A stretch of DNA of 64,000 bases from Caldicellulosiruptor diazotrophicus (GCF_017347585.1 NZ_AP024480.1:1820001-1884000); one strand, 5' to 3'. Numbered from the stretch's first letter, positions 26,942-36,647 are shown. Translations and numbers: made by a program. The notes: generated by a model not told the origin, from the sequence alone.

Positions 26942-27145
26942 TAAAACATTTCCCCCTATTTGAATAGTTTGAGATGTTCATAAAAAGATTAATTATTTAT
27001 TGTATAATACCTGAAAATCTTTGTCGACATGTTTTTTATAATATCCCCAATTTTTTTTAACGATTTTTTCGCTTAAATATATAGAAGATGTATAAATAAT
27101 CGTTTTTAATACATTATACTTGAGCAAAGGAAAAATTACAATAAC

Positions 27146-27176
27146 AAAAAAGGACCTTAGAAAAGAGGTCCTTTTT
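27146..27176 (-). terminator. Terminator of the M20-type peptidase gene
   Basis: Stem AAAAAGGACCT/AGGTCCTTTTT with a TTTTTTG tail on the minus strand, 28 nt past the peptidase stop. Confidence 0.85.
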
Positions 27177-27203
27177 AAAAAGTTATCTTGTGTTTATGTC
27201 ATC

Positions 27204-27926
27204 TTATTGTACGCACTCTAAGATTTTGCACATCCATTCATATGTCTTAACAATCTCACCTAAAATAGCATACTCAGATATTGTGTGAGGGTTATAATAT
27301 CCAACAGAAAGACAAAAGCTACTTACTCCAAACTTGTCTGCAATAAATCTTATATCTGCAACATGAGGGCTTCTTTCTTTCTTAGCAGGTATTCCTAACG
27401 ACTTACCAATATCTATCACTTTGTCGACACATTCATTTTTAAAACATATGTCTTTTCCACCATAACTACATACAACATCTCCAAACCCTCTTCTGTCAAG
27501 ACCAATCACAAGATTTACACCCTTAAAAAATTCTGGATGATTTTCAATAAAAAACTTTACGCCTTGATGTTCATCTTCACAAGATGTAGTGAAAAGAAAC
27601 TTAAATTGATAATCAGTAAACCTCAAAAGAGCTAAGATTATAGCAATACCACATCTGTCATCAGCACCTATTGGACGTATACCATTTCCCTTTATTTTAT
27701 CTGTTTTTTCATCGTAAATAACTTCGAACATCCAGTTTTTACCTACATGTTCTGAACCATACGAATCAAGATGAGCATTTAAAACCACCTTAGGATTTTT
27801 GCCTCTTTCGCCAAAGAGATTGTTTTGCATATCGTCGTCGTAAAAGATGAGCATCTCTGAAAGTTCATTTTCAACAAACTCTTTTAACTCCTCTTCCTTG
27901 CCCGGATATGACTCTAAAGCACACAT
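27204..27926 (-). CDS. M20/M42-type metallopeptidase-like protein
   Basis: A 240-residue zinc peptidase-like protein. Metal and catalytic elements visible: NAHLDSYG near 50, the bridging Asp in GADDRCG near 87, the Glu pair region SCEDEHQG near 115, LDRRG near 142, and the late PHTISEY. This suggests a di-zinc aminopeptidase or deacetylase of cytoplasmic peptide turnover, shorter than usual because no dimerisation domain is inserted. The ATG at 27926 lacks a ribosome site. The open frame extends 20 codons upstream with family-like sequence (RDYIRSILLK) and a nearby AGAGGGG, but no ATG, GTG or TTG. The true start may be a rare codon or mutated. Confidence 0.8.
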   Translation of the reverse strand: MCALESYPGKEEELKEFVENELSEMLIFYDDDMQNNLFGERGKNPKVVLNAHLDSYGSEHVGKNWMFEVIYDEKTDKIKGNGIRPIGADDRCGIAIILALLRFTDYQFKFLFTTSCEDEHQGVKFFIENHPEFFKGVNLVIGLDRRGFGDVVCSYGGKDICFKNECVDKVIDIGKSLGIPAKKERSPHVADIRFIADKFGVSSFCLSVGYYNPHTISEYAILGEIVKTYEWMCKILECVQ

Positions 27927-28064
27927 TTTTAAAAGAATTGACCTTATATAATCCCTTACCCCTCTGACATGATTAAAACCTTCTTAGTTATGAAATTATT
28001 TTCTACTTTTATTATATCACTTTTTAAATAAAAAAATAATAAACCTGTAAACAAAAAACTAAAC

Positions 28065-28088
28065 GCCATGGAACAATCCCTCCATGGC
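28065..28088 (-). terminator. Terminator of the dehydratase-activase cluster
   Basis: Stem GCCATGGA/TCCATGGC followed on the minus strand by GTTTAGTTTTTTG, shortly past the activase stop. Confidence 0.75.
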
Positions 28089-28104
28089 CTTGTTTTAAAA
28101 AATC

Positions 28105-29064
28105 TTACAGCGAATTTGTCCATTTACCACATCTGTCACCCCACATTGCAATGACCTTTCCATCCATTGAAACTTTTACAACCTCGCACCTGTTTGAACA
28201 ACCTTTGCATTCAAAAGAAGATGTTGAAAAATCAATGTCAGCAGCATCAAATCCCCTAAAATTTGTTCTTGCTTTTGTCTTTTCGATGTAATCTTTTGCC
28301 AAAATTGCACTGCCAATTGCCCCCATCACATTGAAATGTTCCGGCACAATAATTTTGGTTTGAAGTTCTCTTTCAAATGCAGCCCTGATACCCATATTTG
28401 CCGCAACACCGCCTTGAAAAACAAATGGCGCTTCCAAGTTTTTTCCCCTTCCAACATTGTTCAAATAATTTCTGACAAGAGCATCACAAAGCCCTCTTAT
28501 TATCTCAGCTTTTGAAAATCCAAACTGCTGCTTTGCAATCATGTCAGATTCTGCAAACACTGTGCATCTTCCTGCAATTCGAACTGGCCTTGTTGCAGAG
28601 AGTGCCAAATCACCAAACTGTTCAATAGGAATTTTAAGTCTTTCTGCCTGATGGTCCAAAAAAGATCCAGTTCCTGCAGCACACACAGTGTTCATTGCAA
28701 AATCTACAACCATCTGGTCTTTTATAATTATTATCTTCGAGTCCTGCCCCCCTATTTCAAAAATAGTTCTCACATCAGGCACAAAATGAATTGTAGCTGT
28801 TGCATGAGCTGTAATTTCGTTCTTCACAACGTCAGCACCCAGAATAGCAGCTGCAAGCTGTCTTCCAGACCCAGTTGTACCTACTCCTAAAACTTCTACA
28901 TCTCCAAGAGTCTCTTTTAACTGCTTTACACCTTCTTTGACCGAATCTATAGGCTGCCCGTTTGTCCTTATATACGTCTTAAAAAGTACGTTTACATTTC
29001 TATCAATGGCAACAACGTTAGTTGAAACAGAACCCACGTCAACCCCTATGTAGATTTCCTTCAT
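28105..29064 (-). CDS. Acyl-CoA dehydratase activase (HgdC/BcrA/BadF family)
   Basis: A 319-residue ASKHA-fold ATPase that carries a [4Fe-4S] cluster and uses ATP to push electrons into a partner enzyme. Features: GVDVGSVSTN phosphate loop near 6-15, GTTGSGR, EIGGQDSK near 100, CAAGTGSFLDHQ near 127 with one cluster Cys, and GRCTVFAESD near 165 with the second. It ends in an extra Cys pair region (CKGCSNRC). It overlaps the preceding gene by 4 nt. The two upstream genes are D-component-like partners, so the trio probably forms one low-potential reductase or dehydratase. Substrate unknown. Confidence 0.9.
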   Translation of the reverse strand: MKEIYIGVDVGSVSTNVVAIDRNVNVLFKTYIRTNGQPIDSVKEGVKQLKETLGDVEVLGVGTTGSGRQLAAAILGADVVKNEITAHATATIHFVPDVRTIFEIGGQDSKIIIIKDQMVVDFAMNTVCAAGTGSFLDHQAERLKIPIEQFGDLALSATRPVRIAGRCTVFAESDMIAKQQFGFSKAEIIRGLCDALVRNYLNNVGRGKNLEAPFVFQGGVAANMGIRAAFERELQTKIIVPEHFNVMGAIGSAILAKDYIEKTKARTNFRGFDAADIDFSTSSFECKGCSNRCEVVKVSMDGKVIAMWGDRCGKWTNSL

Positions 29065-30212
29065 ACCATTACAACCCTTTCTTCTTGAACATGTTCTTGT
29101 ATGTTGTCAATAAAGACTTCTTTTGTTTTTCCTCTTTTCCTATTTCTCAAAAGGTCAACAAAAGCTTCTATCCTGGTGAGCATATTCGCCTTTCCTGTCT
29201 GCTCATCTATTGGAAGTGACAAAATTGGTATGTCAACCTCTTTCGATATCTTTGGAATTAAACTCTGGGTTACAAGTTCTGGCAAACATGCAAAGGGCAT
29301 AAGATGAACAATTCCGTCAAACCCTCTCTCTTTAAAGTCTATAATATGTCCCACAGTCTCAACCGCATGACCACCAATTAAAATCTTGATGTATCTTTGA
29401 CCCTTTTTTATAATCTCTTTAAACCTCTTGGGTCTCAAAATCCATGGAACAAGATTGTCGTTTATCCATTCAAAAAGATACAAGCTCCTTTCTACCTCAA
29501 CCCCAAGATTGCCCAAAATCTCTTCTATCCCAAAGTTAATAGAACTTTCCATCACAACGTAAATCTCGCCTACAATCCCAACTTTTATTCTGTCTTTTTC
29601 ATCAACCTCTCTCGTTGGAATATTAAGAAGCATCTGCTTGCATTCTTCATAAACTTTATACAGTTGTTTTCTTGTCTTTATTTTGTCAAACTTTTCTTGG
29701 ATTTGATTCCATATCTGGGTTGTTTGACCTTTGTTGACTTCATATGGTCTAATCTTTTGAACCATCTTCTCAAGCTCATCAAGTTTTTGGACAAATCTAT
29801 ATAAGGTGTACATCCTGTTTATAACCTTATGCCATGGAACTCCATTTCTGATTTTTTGAACATTCCTGAAAAATGCCCTCCAGTTGTCCTGTGGAGCGTC
29901 AAAGATAATAATCTCAACATCGTCATAACCAAGAGATTTTAATATATTCCTGTGAGTGTCACCATAAAAACCTGCTCTGCACGGACCATGTCCACCAGAT
30001 GTCACAAGCACTTTTGCACCTTTTTCAATAGCCTCTAAATATGTCCCCATGACCATTTTGAGAGGAATACAAGCAAACTCTGGTGAGTACTTAACACCAA
30101 GGTCCATAGTCCTCTGACTTGGTTTTGGTGGCATTATCACTTCATGTTCTAAAAACTCAAAAAGCTTTTTGTAGACTATAGCAGAACCCATATACGGAAA
30201 CGATACTTTCAT
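29061..30212 (-). CDS. 2-hydroxyacyl-CoA dehydratase/activase-associated protein (HgdB-like)
   Basis: A 383-residue cytosolic protein of the group annotated as acyl-CoA dehydratase activase-related (COG3580/3581 type), related to the D-component of 2-hydroxyacyl-CoA dehydratase and benzoyl-CoA reductase. Candidate cluster cysteines are in EFACIPLKM near 48, HGPCRAGFYGD near 80 and PFACLPELV near 320. The ATG at 30212 overlaps the stop of the preceding gene (ATGA) and has a CGGAGGT site. Function is not established; it likely receives electrons from the activase. Confidence 0.8.
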   Translation of the reverse strand: MKVSFPYMGSAIVYKKLFEFLEHEVIMPPKPSQRTMDLGVKYSPEFACIPLKMVMGTYLEAIEKGAKVLVTSGGHGPCRAGFYGDTHRNILKSLGYDDVEIIIFDAPQDNWRAFFRNVQKIRNGVPWHKVINRMYTLYRFVQKLDELEKMVQKIRPYEVNKGQTTQIWNQIQEKFDKIKTRKQLYKVYEECKQMLLNIPTREVDEKDRIKVGIVGEIYVVMESSINFGIEEILGNLGVEVERSLYLFEWINDNLVPWILRPKRFKEIIKKGQRYIKILIGGHAVETVGHIIDFKERGFDGIVHLMPFACLPELVTQSLIPKISKEVDIPILSLPIDEQTGKANMLTRIEAFVDLLRNRKRGKTKEVFIDNIQEHVQEERVVMV

Positions 30213-31243
30213 TTTTGTAATACCTCCGACACTTTCGCCCACTTTTTTCGCCTGAGCATATCAACAAAAGCTTCTATCCTTGTAACCATATGCCCTTCGC
30301 CTGTGTGCTCATCTACTCTTAAAGTGGTAAACGGCTTTCCTGCAATATCGCTCTCATACTGCAAAAACCTTCCAACAATTGCATCAGGACCACATCCAAA
30401 GGCTGTCACATGGATTATTCCATCTACTGTCGGGTCTTTTAGATAATGAAGGCCTGCTCCCAGAACTCTGTTAGAAAAAGTCCAAAATAGTCTCTTTCTG
30501 TAATGTTTTAAATTGTCATACGCAACCTTTTGGGGTATCATCTCAAATGTTTTTATATTTACATTTAAAGCTTCAAGTTTTTTAATAACGTCCATGCTTA
30601 TAAAAGAATCGTACACATCATACACATATCCTAAAACAGCAATTGTCACATCGCCATCTTTTTTTATTTTTTCTAAATCTTCTTCCCATCTGCCTGTTTT
30701 ATAGCTTTCAAGAGCTTTTTCACAAGAAAGTCCACCATACATCAGTTTTTTAAACCTTTCAAAAACCTCTTCGGCCCTTTTTATTGCAAGTCGTATCTCT
30801 CTGTGAGAAAAGCCAAACATTTCAGCAACGATTTCATAAACTCTTAGTGAGCTTATATTCTCGTTATTCTTTTCATTTATTATAGGTGAGATAACTCTTC
30901 CTTTACTTTCTTCTACCGTTCCCTCAATTATATCTGGAAGCCCCATAAACTTTGGACAAAAATATTCAGGTTTTTTTATTCTTGCAAATCTTGGAACAAA
31001 TACGTAATCAGCTACTTTTAAACCTTCAATAACGTGTCCTGTAAATATTTTTATAGGTGCACAGATGTCAGAGACAGCCGCTTTTGCACCTTTATCAAGA
31101 ATCTCCTTTGTTGTTGGACCTGTATCTACAACCTCAAACCCAAGCTCTTTAAAAAAGGTGTCCCATAAAGGAAAGTAGTAGTAATATAAAAGTGAATGTG
31201 GAATAGCAATTTTCATGCTATTTAAAATCTCCTTCTTCTCCAT
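30209..31243 (-). CDS. 2-hydroxyacyl-CoA dehydratase/activase-associated protein (second paralogue)
   Basis: A 344-residue relative of the next gene, with cysteines in SDICAPIKIF near 60, YFCPKF near 93 and AFGCGPDAIVGRF near 280. It begins IPHSLLYYYYFPLW, a start typical of this group. The C-terminal MVTRIEAFVDMLR block closely matches LTRIEAFVDLLR in the partner, showing that the two are paralogues. First gene of the trio; an AAGGAAGG site precedes the ATG. A second ATG 9 codons in is an alternative start. Confidence 0.8.
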   Translation of the reverse strand: MEKKEILNSMKIAIPHSLLYYYYFPLWDTFFKELGFEVVDTGPTTKEILDKGAKAAVSDICAPIKIFTGHVIEGLKVADYVFVPRFARIKKPEYFCPKFMGLPDIIEGTVEESKGRVISPIINEKNNENISSLRVYEIVAEMFGFSHREIRLAIKRAEEVFERFKKLMYGGLSCEKALESYKTGRWEEDLEKIKKDGDVTIAVLGYVYDVYDSFISMDVIKKLEALNVNIKTFEMIPQKVAYDNLKHYRKRLFWTFSNRVLGAGLHYLKDPTVDGIIHVTAFGCGPDAIVGRFLQYESDIAGKPFTTLRVDEHTGEGHMVTRIEAFVDMLRRKKWAKVSEVLQK

Positions 31244-31298
31244 TTTACCTTCCTTAACTATTATAGCACAAGTAAAAGATTATAGTATTCTAAAAAAA

Positions 31299-31334
31299 GG
31301 GGCAGCTTTTTTTAAAAATAAACAAAACTGCCCC
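31299..31334 (-). terminator. Terminator of greA-lysS
   Basis: Stem GGGGCAG/CTGCCCC with flanking A/U pairs and a seven-T tail on the minus strand, just past lysS. Confidence 0.9.
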
Positions 31335-31346
31335 TCTCTTTTTTAA

Positions 31347-32840
<1,494 letters not shown>

Positions 32841-32858
32841 TCACCAACTCCGTCTTTT

Positions 32859-33347
32859 TTATTTTGAGATTTCAAGTATTTTATATCTGAACTTCCCTGC
32901 AGGTACATTCACCTCAACAACATCTCCAACTTTCTTACCCATTAAAGCCTTTCCAACAGGTGACTCATCAGAAATTTTAAAATTTAAAGGATCGGCTTCC
33001 TTTGATCCAACTATTGAATATTCAAATACATCCCCAGTATCTAAATTTTGAATTTTTACGTTTGTACCAATTCCAACAAAATCAGTTGAAACTTCATCTT
33101 TATCAATAATCTTAGCATTATTGATAAGCTGCTCCAAATATGCTATTCTTTCTTCTAAAGCTGCTTGTTCTGCTTTTGCCTCATCATACTCGGAGTTTTC
33201 TGAAAGGTCACCAAACGAACGTGCAACTTTTATCTTTTCTGCTATTTCTTTCCTTTTTACTGTTTTCAAATTCTCAAGTTCTTTTAAGTACTTTTCATAC
33301 GCTTCACGAGATAATTGATATTTTGCTGTATCCATTTCTCTTGCCAT
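32859..33347 (-). CDS. greA: Transcription elongation factor GreA
   Basis: Rescues backtracked RNA polymerase by stimulating transcript cleavage. The 162-residue protein has the N-terminal coiled coil with the acidic tip ([15 protein letters not shown] near 45-60) and the C-terminal FKBP-like domain ([16 protein letters not shown] near 125). Strong GGGGAGG site. First gene of greA-lysS. Confidence 0.97.
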   Translation of the reverse strand: MAREMDTAKYQLSREAYEKYLKELENLKTVKRKEIAEKIKVARSFGDLSENSEYDEAKAEQAALEERIAYLEQLINNAKIIDKDEVSTDFVGIGTNVKIQNLDTGDVFEYSIVGSKEADPLNFKISDESPVGKALMGKKVGDVVEVNVPAGKFRYKILEISK

Positions 33348-33444
33348 TTTTTCCTCCCCTTTTTCAAAAAGAAAATAATAATTTTTATGATTAATTTTAA
33401 TTCAAAGAGTTTCAATTTATGCTTGTACATTTTAACTTTTGTCA

Positions 33445-33474
33445 ATTATAAACCAAAGAAGTGCTTCATGTCAA
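33445..33474 (-). promoter_or_regulatory. Promoter of greA-lysS
   Basis: Minus-strand TTGACA (33469-33474), 18-nt spacer, TATAAT (33445-33450), about 100 nt upstream of greA. Confidence 0.8.
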
Positions 33475-33490
33475 GTGAAGAAAAAGAAAA

Positions 33491-33525
33491 GCCGCAGACA
33501 GTTTTTTGATAAAAACTATCTGCGA
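33491..33525 (-). terminator. Terminator of the NRMT operon
   Basis: Stem GTCGCAGATAGTTTTT / AAAAAACTGTCTGCGGC with a TTTTCTTTTT tail on the minus strand. Confidence 0.85.
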
Positions 33526-33600
33526 CAAAACCTATCATAACAGTTTAAAACCTTATATTACAAAAACAAATGCGTAAAAAACAGTCCCAAAATAGTCTAT

Positions 33601-34848
33601 TTATATATTTAAAAATGGCTGCACAAGCAAAATCAATGTTAAAATTATTATGAACACAACTGTTACCCATGCAATTACATTAAATAGTTTTGAATTCACA
33701 TACTCACCCATGATTTCTTTATCGTTTGTAAGCTTGAGCATGTAAACAAGAATAATTGGAAGCAAAATTCCGTTTATCTCCTGAGCTACTATCATAAGTT
33801 TAATTAGTGGTATATTGGGAAGTAAAATTATTCCCGCACCTATTACAATAAAAAGAAGAATTATTCCGTAAAATACAGGTGCTTCCTTGAATTTTTTGTC
33901 AAGTCCATTTTCAAAACCAAACGCTTCAGTTATAGCATACGCTGTTGAAAGCGGCAGAATATGTGCACCCAAAAGTGACGCACCAAAAAGCCCTATTGCA
34001 AAAAGGCCTGATGCATACTTTCCCGCAAACGGCTCAAGAGCTTTTGCCGCATCTTCTGCTGTTTCAATTCTAATTCCATGCTTATAGAGTGTTGCTGCTG
34101 TTGCAACAACTATAAAAAATGCAATAAAGTCTGTCCAGAATGCTCCTAAGAATACATCCCATCGCTGATACTTAATATTTTTCACACTAACCCCTTTATC
34201 CACAACAGATGACTGCAAATAAAACTGCATCCATGGGGTTATTGTGGTCCCAATCATCGCAATAAAAATCAATACAAAACTTGGCTCAAAACTGAATGAG
34301 GGAATAAACGTGTTTTTAAATACTTCTTTCCAGTCCGGTTTGGCTAAAAATCCTGAAATTATATAGCTAACATAAATCACCATGAGACCTAAAAAGAATT
34401 TCTCAGTCTTTTTATATGAACCTTTATTAATTATATACCAGACAAAAAAAGAAGTAAGAGGTACAGAAATATATTTAGATATACCAAATATCTCAAGACT
34501 TGCCGCAATTCCTGCAAATTCGCCAACTGTTGTTGTAAAGTTAGCTATCAAAAGAGTTACCATCGCAAAAAATGTCATCTTTACACCGAAGTTCTCTCTA
34601 ATAAGGTCAGAAAGTCCTTTGCCAGTTACAACACCCATTCTTGCTGCCATCTCCTGAATTACTGCTAAGCTTATGGTTATCAGAAAAAGTCCCCACAGCA
34701 TCTTGTAACCAAACATGGAACCTACCATTGCATATGTTGCGATACCTGATGCATCATTGTCGGCTGTTGCCGTTACAAGACCTGGCCCAATTACACTTAA
34801 AATTAAAAGAATATTTTTTAGTCTGGTGCTTCTTGTTGTCTGCGCCAT
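33601..34848 (-). CDS. NRAMP-related divalent metal transporter, probable Mg2+ type (NRMT)
   Basis: A 415-residue SLC11/NRAMP-fold membrane protein with about 11 helices. The canonical metal-site motifs are changed: the first helix has ADNDASG instead of DPGN, and the sixth has ITPWMQFY instead of the MPH motif. The loss of the site Met and His and the DND/TPW pattern fit NRAMP-related magnesium transporters rather than Mn2+/Fe2+ MntH. The operon is preceded by an M-box Mg2+ riboswitch, which supports Mg2+ as substrate. It follows the PRC/CBS gene by 33 nt. The motif reading is seen; the Mg2+ assignment is inferred. Confidence 0.85.
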   Translation of the reverse strand: MAQTTRSTRLKNILLILSVIGPGLVTATADNDASGIATYAMVGSMFGYKMLWGLFLITISLAVIQEMAARMGVVTGKGLSDLIRENFGVKMTFFAMVTLLIANFTTTVGEFAGIAASLEIFGISKYISVPLTSFFVWYIINKGSYKKTEKFFLGLMVIYVSYIISGFLAKPDWKEVFKNTFIPSFSFEPSFVLIFIAMIGTTITPWMQFYLQSSVVDKGVSVKNIKYQRWDVFLGAFWTDFIAFFIVVATAATLYKHGIRIETAEDAAKALEPFAGKYASGLFAIGLFGASLLGAHILPLSTAYAITEAFGFENGLDKKFKEAPVFYGIILLFIVIGAGIILLPNIPLIKLMIVAQEINGILLPIILVYMLKLTNDKEIMGEYVNSKLFNVIAWVTVVFIIILTLILLVQPFLNI

Positions 34849-34881
34849 CTTTATATCACCTCTTTCATATCAACCTATTAT

Positions 34882-36135
34882 CTACAGCAACAGTTTTCTT
34901 TTCATCTTTAATAGTTCATATACAATATCGTTTATAATAACAACTCCAATGAGTTTCTTGCTCTCATTCACAACAGGCACAGCAAGAAGACTATATTTTG
35001 AAATAATCTCAACAAGAGAATTAACATTGTCAGTGTCTTTGACACAAACCACATCCCTGTTCATTATCTCATAAAGCGGTGTTTGAGGCTCAGAGATTAC
35101 TAAGTCGCGTAAAGACACGACTCCGCAAAGCTTTTCCTCGTTGTCCACAACGTACAAATAATAAATCTCATCTGGCTCAGGTTTTAAACGTCTTAATTCC
35201 TCTATTGTCTGCTCAACTGTAAAATGTGTCTTGAATGAGATAAAATCGGTGGTCATTATAGCACCTACACTGTTTTCGGGATACTCCATAAGTTCTTTGA
35301 CTTCTTCTGATGCTTCTTTTTCCATACTATTTAGAAGCTCTTCTGCCCTTTCCTCTTTTATCTCATCAAGAATATCCGCAACCTCATCAGCCGGCATTTT
35401 TTCAAGCACATCTGCCACTTTTTCAACAGGAAGACTCTCTAAAACATTTCTCTGTGCTTCAACCTCAAGCTCTTCCAAAACATCTGCAGCCTTTTCTTCA
35501 TCTAAGGTAGAAAAAATGTAAGCTTGCGTCTTTTTGTCAAGTTCTTCAATAATGTCTGCCAAATCTGAAGGATGTAATGTAGCGAGCTTTGAATATGTGG
35601 TTGAAAGCTTTAAATCAAGTCTTGGAGATGCAAGTGGCTGAACATCATCCCACAAAATAAGACGCGAAGGAATGTTTTTACCTAGCGGTTTTAATACCCT
35701 TTTCAGGGGCTTTGCAAGACCAAGCCTCCTCAAAAGTCCTTCAAAACCGATATCTACAGCTATTACATAAACACCTGTAGAAAGTACTGCAAGTCTTATA
35801 TCATTAACCCTCACAACTTTTCTGCCGTTCATATCAACAATCTGCTTGTCAAGTATATGACGAACAAGCATAATGGTATCTTCTTTTTTCACATCGATTG
35901 GCTTTAAATTTCTTGTTTCAATCACGTACTGACCTTTTTCCTTATAGATTATGAAAAACGAAAAGTCCACAATTTGAGTTTGACCGCCACTTTTTACCTT
36001 TGCAGCAATCACTTTGGGTCTAATATAACTTGCATCAACAATCAAGTCTAAAAGCCTTCCCACAACCTTCTTTTCTTCTGAAAAAACCTTGTTCCCAATT
36101 ACTCTGCTAAGATAAAAGCTTGTGACGTTTGGCAT
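34882..36135 (-). CDS. PRC-barrel / MgtE_N / CBS protein, cytosolic partner of the transporter
   Basis: A 417-residue protein with two PRC-barrel-like segments (about 1-80 and 85-165), an MgtE intracellular N domain rich in Glu/Leu helices (about 185-290, with KVADVLEKMPADEVADIL) and a CBS pair (about 295-417). It has no membrane helices, so it is the sensor half of an MgtE channel without the pore. Such proteins are often encoded beside NRAMP-type Mg2+ transporters and probably gate or regulate them by Mg2+ or nucleotide binding. Start is ATG at 36135, directly after GGAGGGGTGCTAAA. That site is the A arm of the leader switch; the in-frame ATG at 36177 lies in the B-arm region. Confidence 0.88.
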   Translation of the reverse strand: MPNVTSFYLSRVIGNKVFSEEKKVVGRLLDLIVDASYIRPKVIAAKVKSGGQTQIVDFSFFIIYKEKGQYVIETRNLKPIDVKKEDTIMLVRHILDKQIVDMNGRKVVRVNDIRLAVLSTGVYVIAVDIGFEGLLRRLGLAKPLKRVLKPLGKNIPSRLILWDDVQPLASPRLDLKLSTTYSKLATLHPSDLADIIEELDKKTQAYIFSTLDEEKAADVLEELEVEAQRNVLESLPVEKVADVLEKMPADEVADILDEIKEERAEELLNSMEKEASEEVKELMEYPENSVGAIMTTDFISFKTHFTVEQTIEELRRLKPEPDEIYYLYVVDNEEKLCGVVSLRDLVISEPQTPLYEIMNRDVVCVKDTDNVNSLVEIISKYSLLAVPVVNESKKLIGVVIINDIVYELLKMKRKLLL

Positions 36136-36273
36136 TTTAGCACCCCTCCTTTTTTGAATTTTTATTTTTGGTGTCATTAGGTGGAGGAGTGCTAAAAGCC
36201 TGAAATATATTTCTAAAAGGGTATATTTATCCCCTTATTTTTCTAAAATAGAGATAAATTAGCACCCCTCCAC
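36135..36273 (-). promoter_or_regulatory. Three-arm alternative-pairing leader switch
   Basis: Arm C (36259-36273, GTGGAGGGGTGCTAA on the minus strand) comes first. Arm B (36180-36197, TTAGCACTCCTCCAC core) follows. Arm A (36135-36149, GGAGGGGTGCTAAAA) is the ribosome site plus first base of the start codon. C-B can form 15 bp with one G-U. B-A can form 15 bp with one G-U. The two are mutually exclusive: C-B leaves the ribosome site free, B-A hides it. Confidence 0.75.
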
Positions 36274-36335
36274 TCTCTTAAGGTACAATTGTTTTTTGTT
36301 GTCCAATCCTGCTTACTCACAGGACCAGAATCCAT
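36243..36335 (-). CDS. Upstream ORF (30-aa leader peptide) in the Mg2+ transporter leader
   Basis: ATG at 36335 follows an excellent GAAGGAGTTGAGAGG ribosome region, and the frame stays open for 30 codons to TAG at 36243. The peptide starts MDSGPVSKQDWTT and ends LREWRGANLSLF. The codons for WRGA and neighbours are arm C of the downstream switch, so translation of this ORF would physically mask C. The peptide has no signal or membrane segment. It resembles nothing I can name. It lies between the M-box terminator and the PRC/CBS gene, so it is made only when the M-box allows read-through. Its reality is inferred from ribosome site, frame and position. Confidence 0.6.
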   Translation of the reverse strand: MDSGPVSKQDWTTKNNCTLREWRGANLSLF

Positions 36336-36409
36336 CTTTCCTCTCAACTCCTTCTTTAAAAAAATTTTCGCAATAGCAAAACTTTATACATTGATATTAG
36401 AAACAAAAA

Positions 36410-36447
36410 GTGCTTTCACCCAAAGCTTAAAAACGAGGTGAAAGCAC
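36410..36447 (-). terminator. M-box expression-platform terminator
   Basis: Stem GTGCTTTCACC / GGTGAAAGCAC followed by TTTTTG on the minus strand. Its 5' part (ACCTCGT) can instead pair with the P1 3' strand (ACGAGGT) of the aptamer as antiterminator, the standard Mg2+-off design. Confidence 0.85.
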
Positions 36448-36468
36448 ATTTTTCGCCCTTTTAAAGCT

Positions 36469-36615
36469 ACCTCGTACAAGCTTTGGCACTACACGGCATA
36501 AAAAGCTGCATTAGGTTATGCCTTGGTTTCGGCAAAACCTGTTTACCAGCTCAGATTGTCTCCAATCTTTCGCGGCAGCAGCCTATATCCCTGTAGGAGC
36601 CTCGCCTACCGAGAT
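36469..36615 (-). promoter_or_regulatory. M-box (ykoK) magnesium riboswitch aptamer
   Basis: The minus strand shows the M-box conserved blocks in order: GTAGGCGAGGCTCCTA, GATATAGGCTGCTGCC, AATGCAGC, ATGCCGTGTAGTGCCAAAGC and GTACGAGG. P1 pairs ATCTCG (36610-36615) with CGAGGT (36469-36474). M-boxes bind several Mg2+ ions and shut off Mg2+ transporter genes, matching the operon behind it. Confidence 0.93.
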
Positions 36616-36647
36616 ATCCATCTTTCAATATTCATTTTTCAACCTCT

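Noticed and set aside
26942-27145. Possible T-box or leucine-type leader in front of ilvE
   Set aside because: I find no T-box sequence, specifier loop or leader peptide with Leu/Val/Ile codons, only AT-rich sequence with a weak AACGATT/AATCGTT inverted repeat.
36180-36197. Segment B as an ordinary terminator with C
   Set aside because: No U-tract follows the C-B hairpin on the minus strand, and B pairs equally well with the ribosome site; alternative pairing explains it better.
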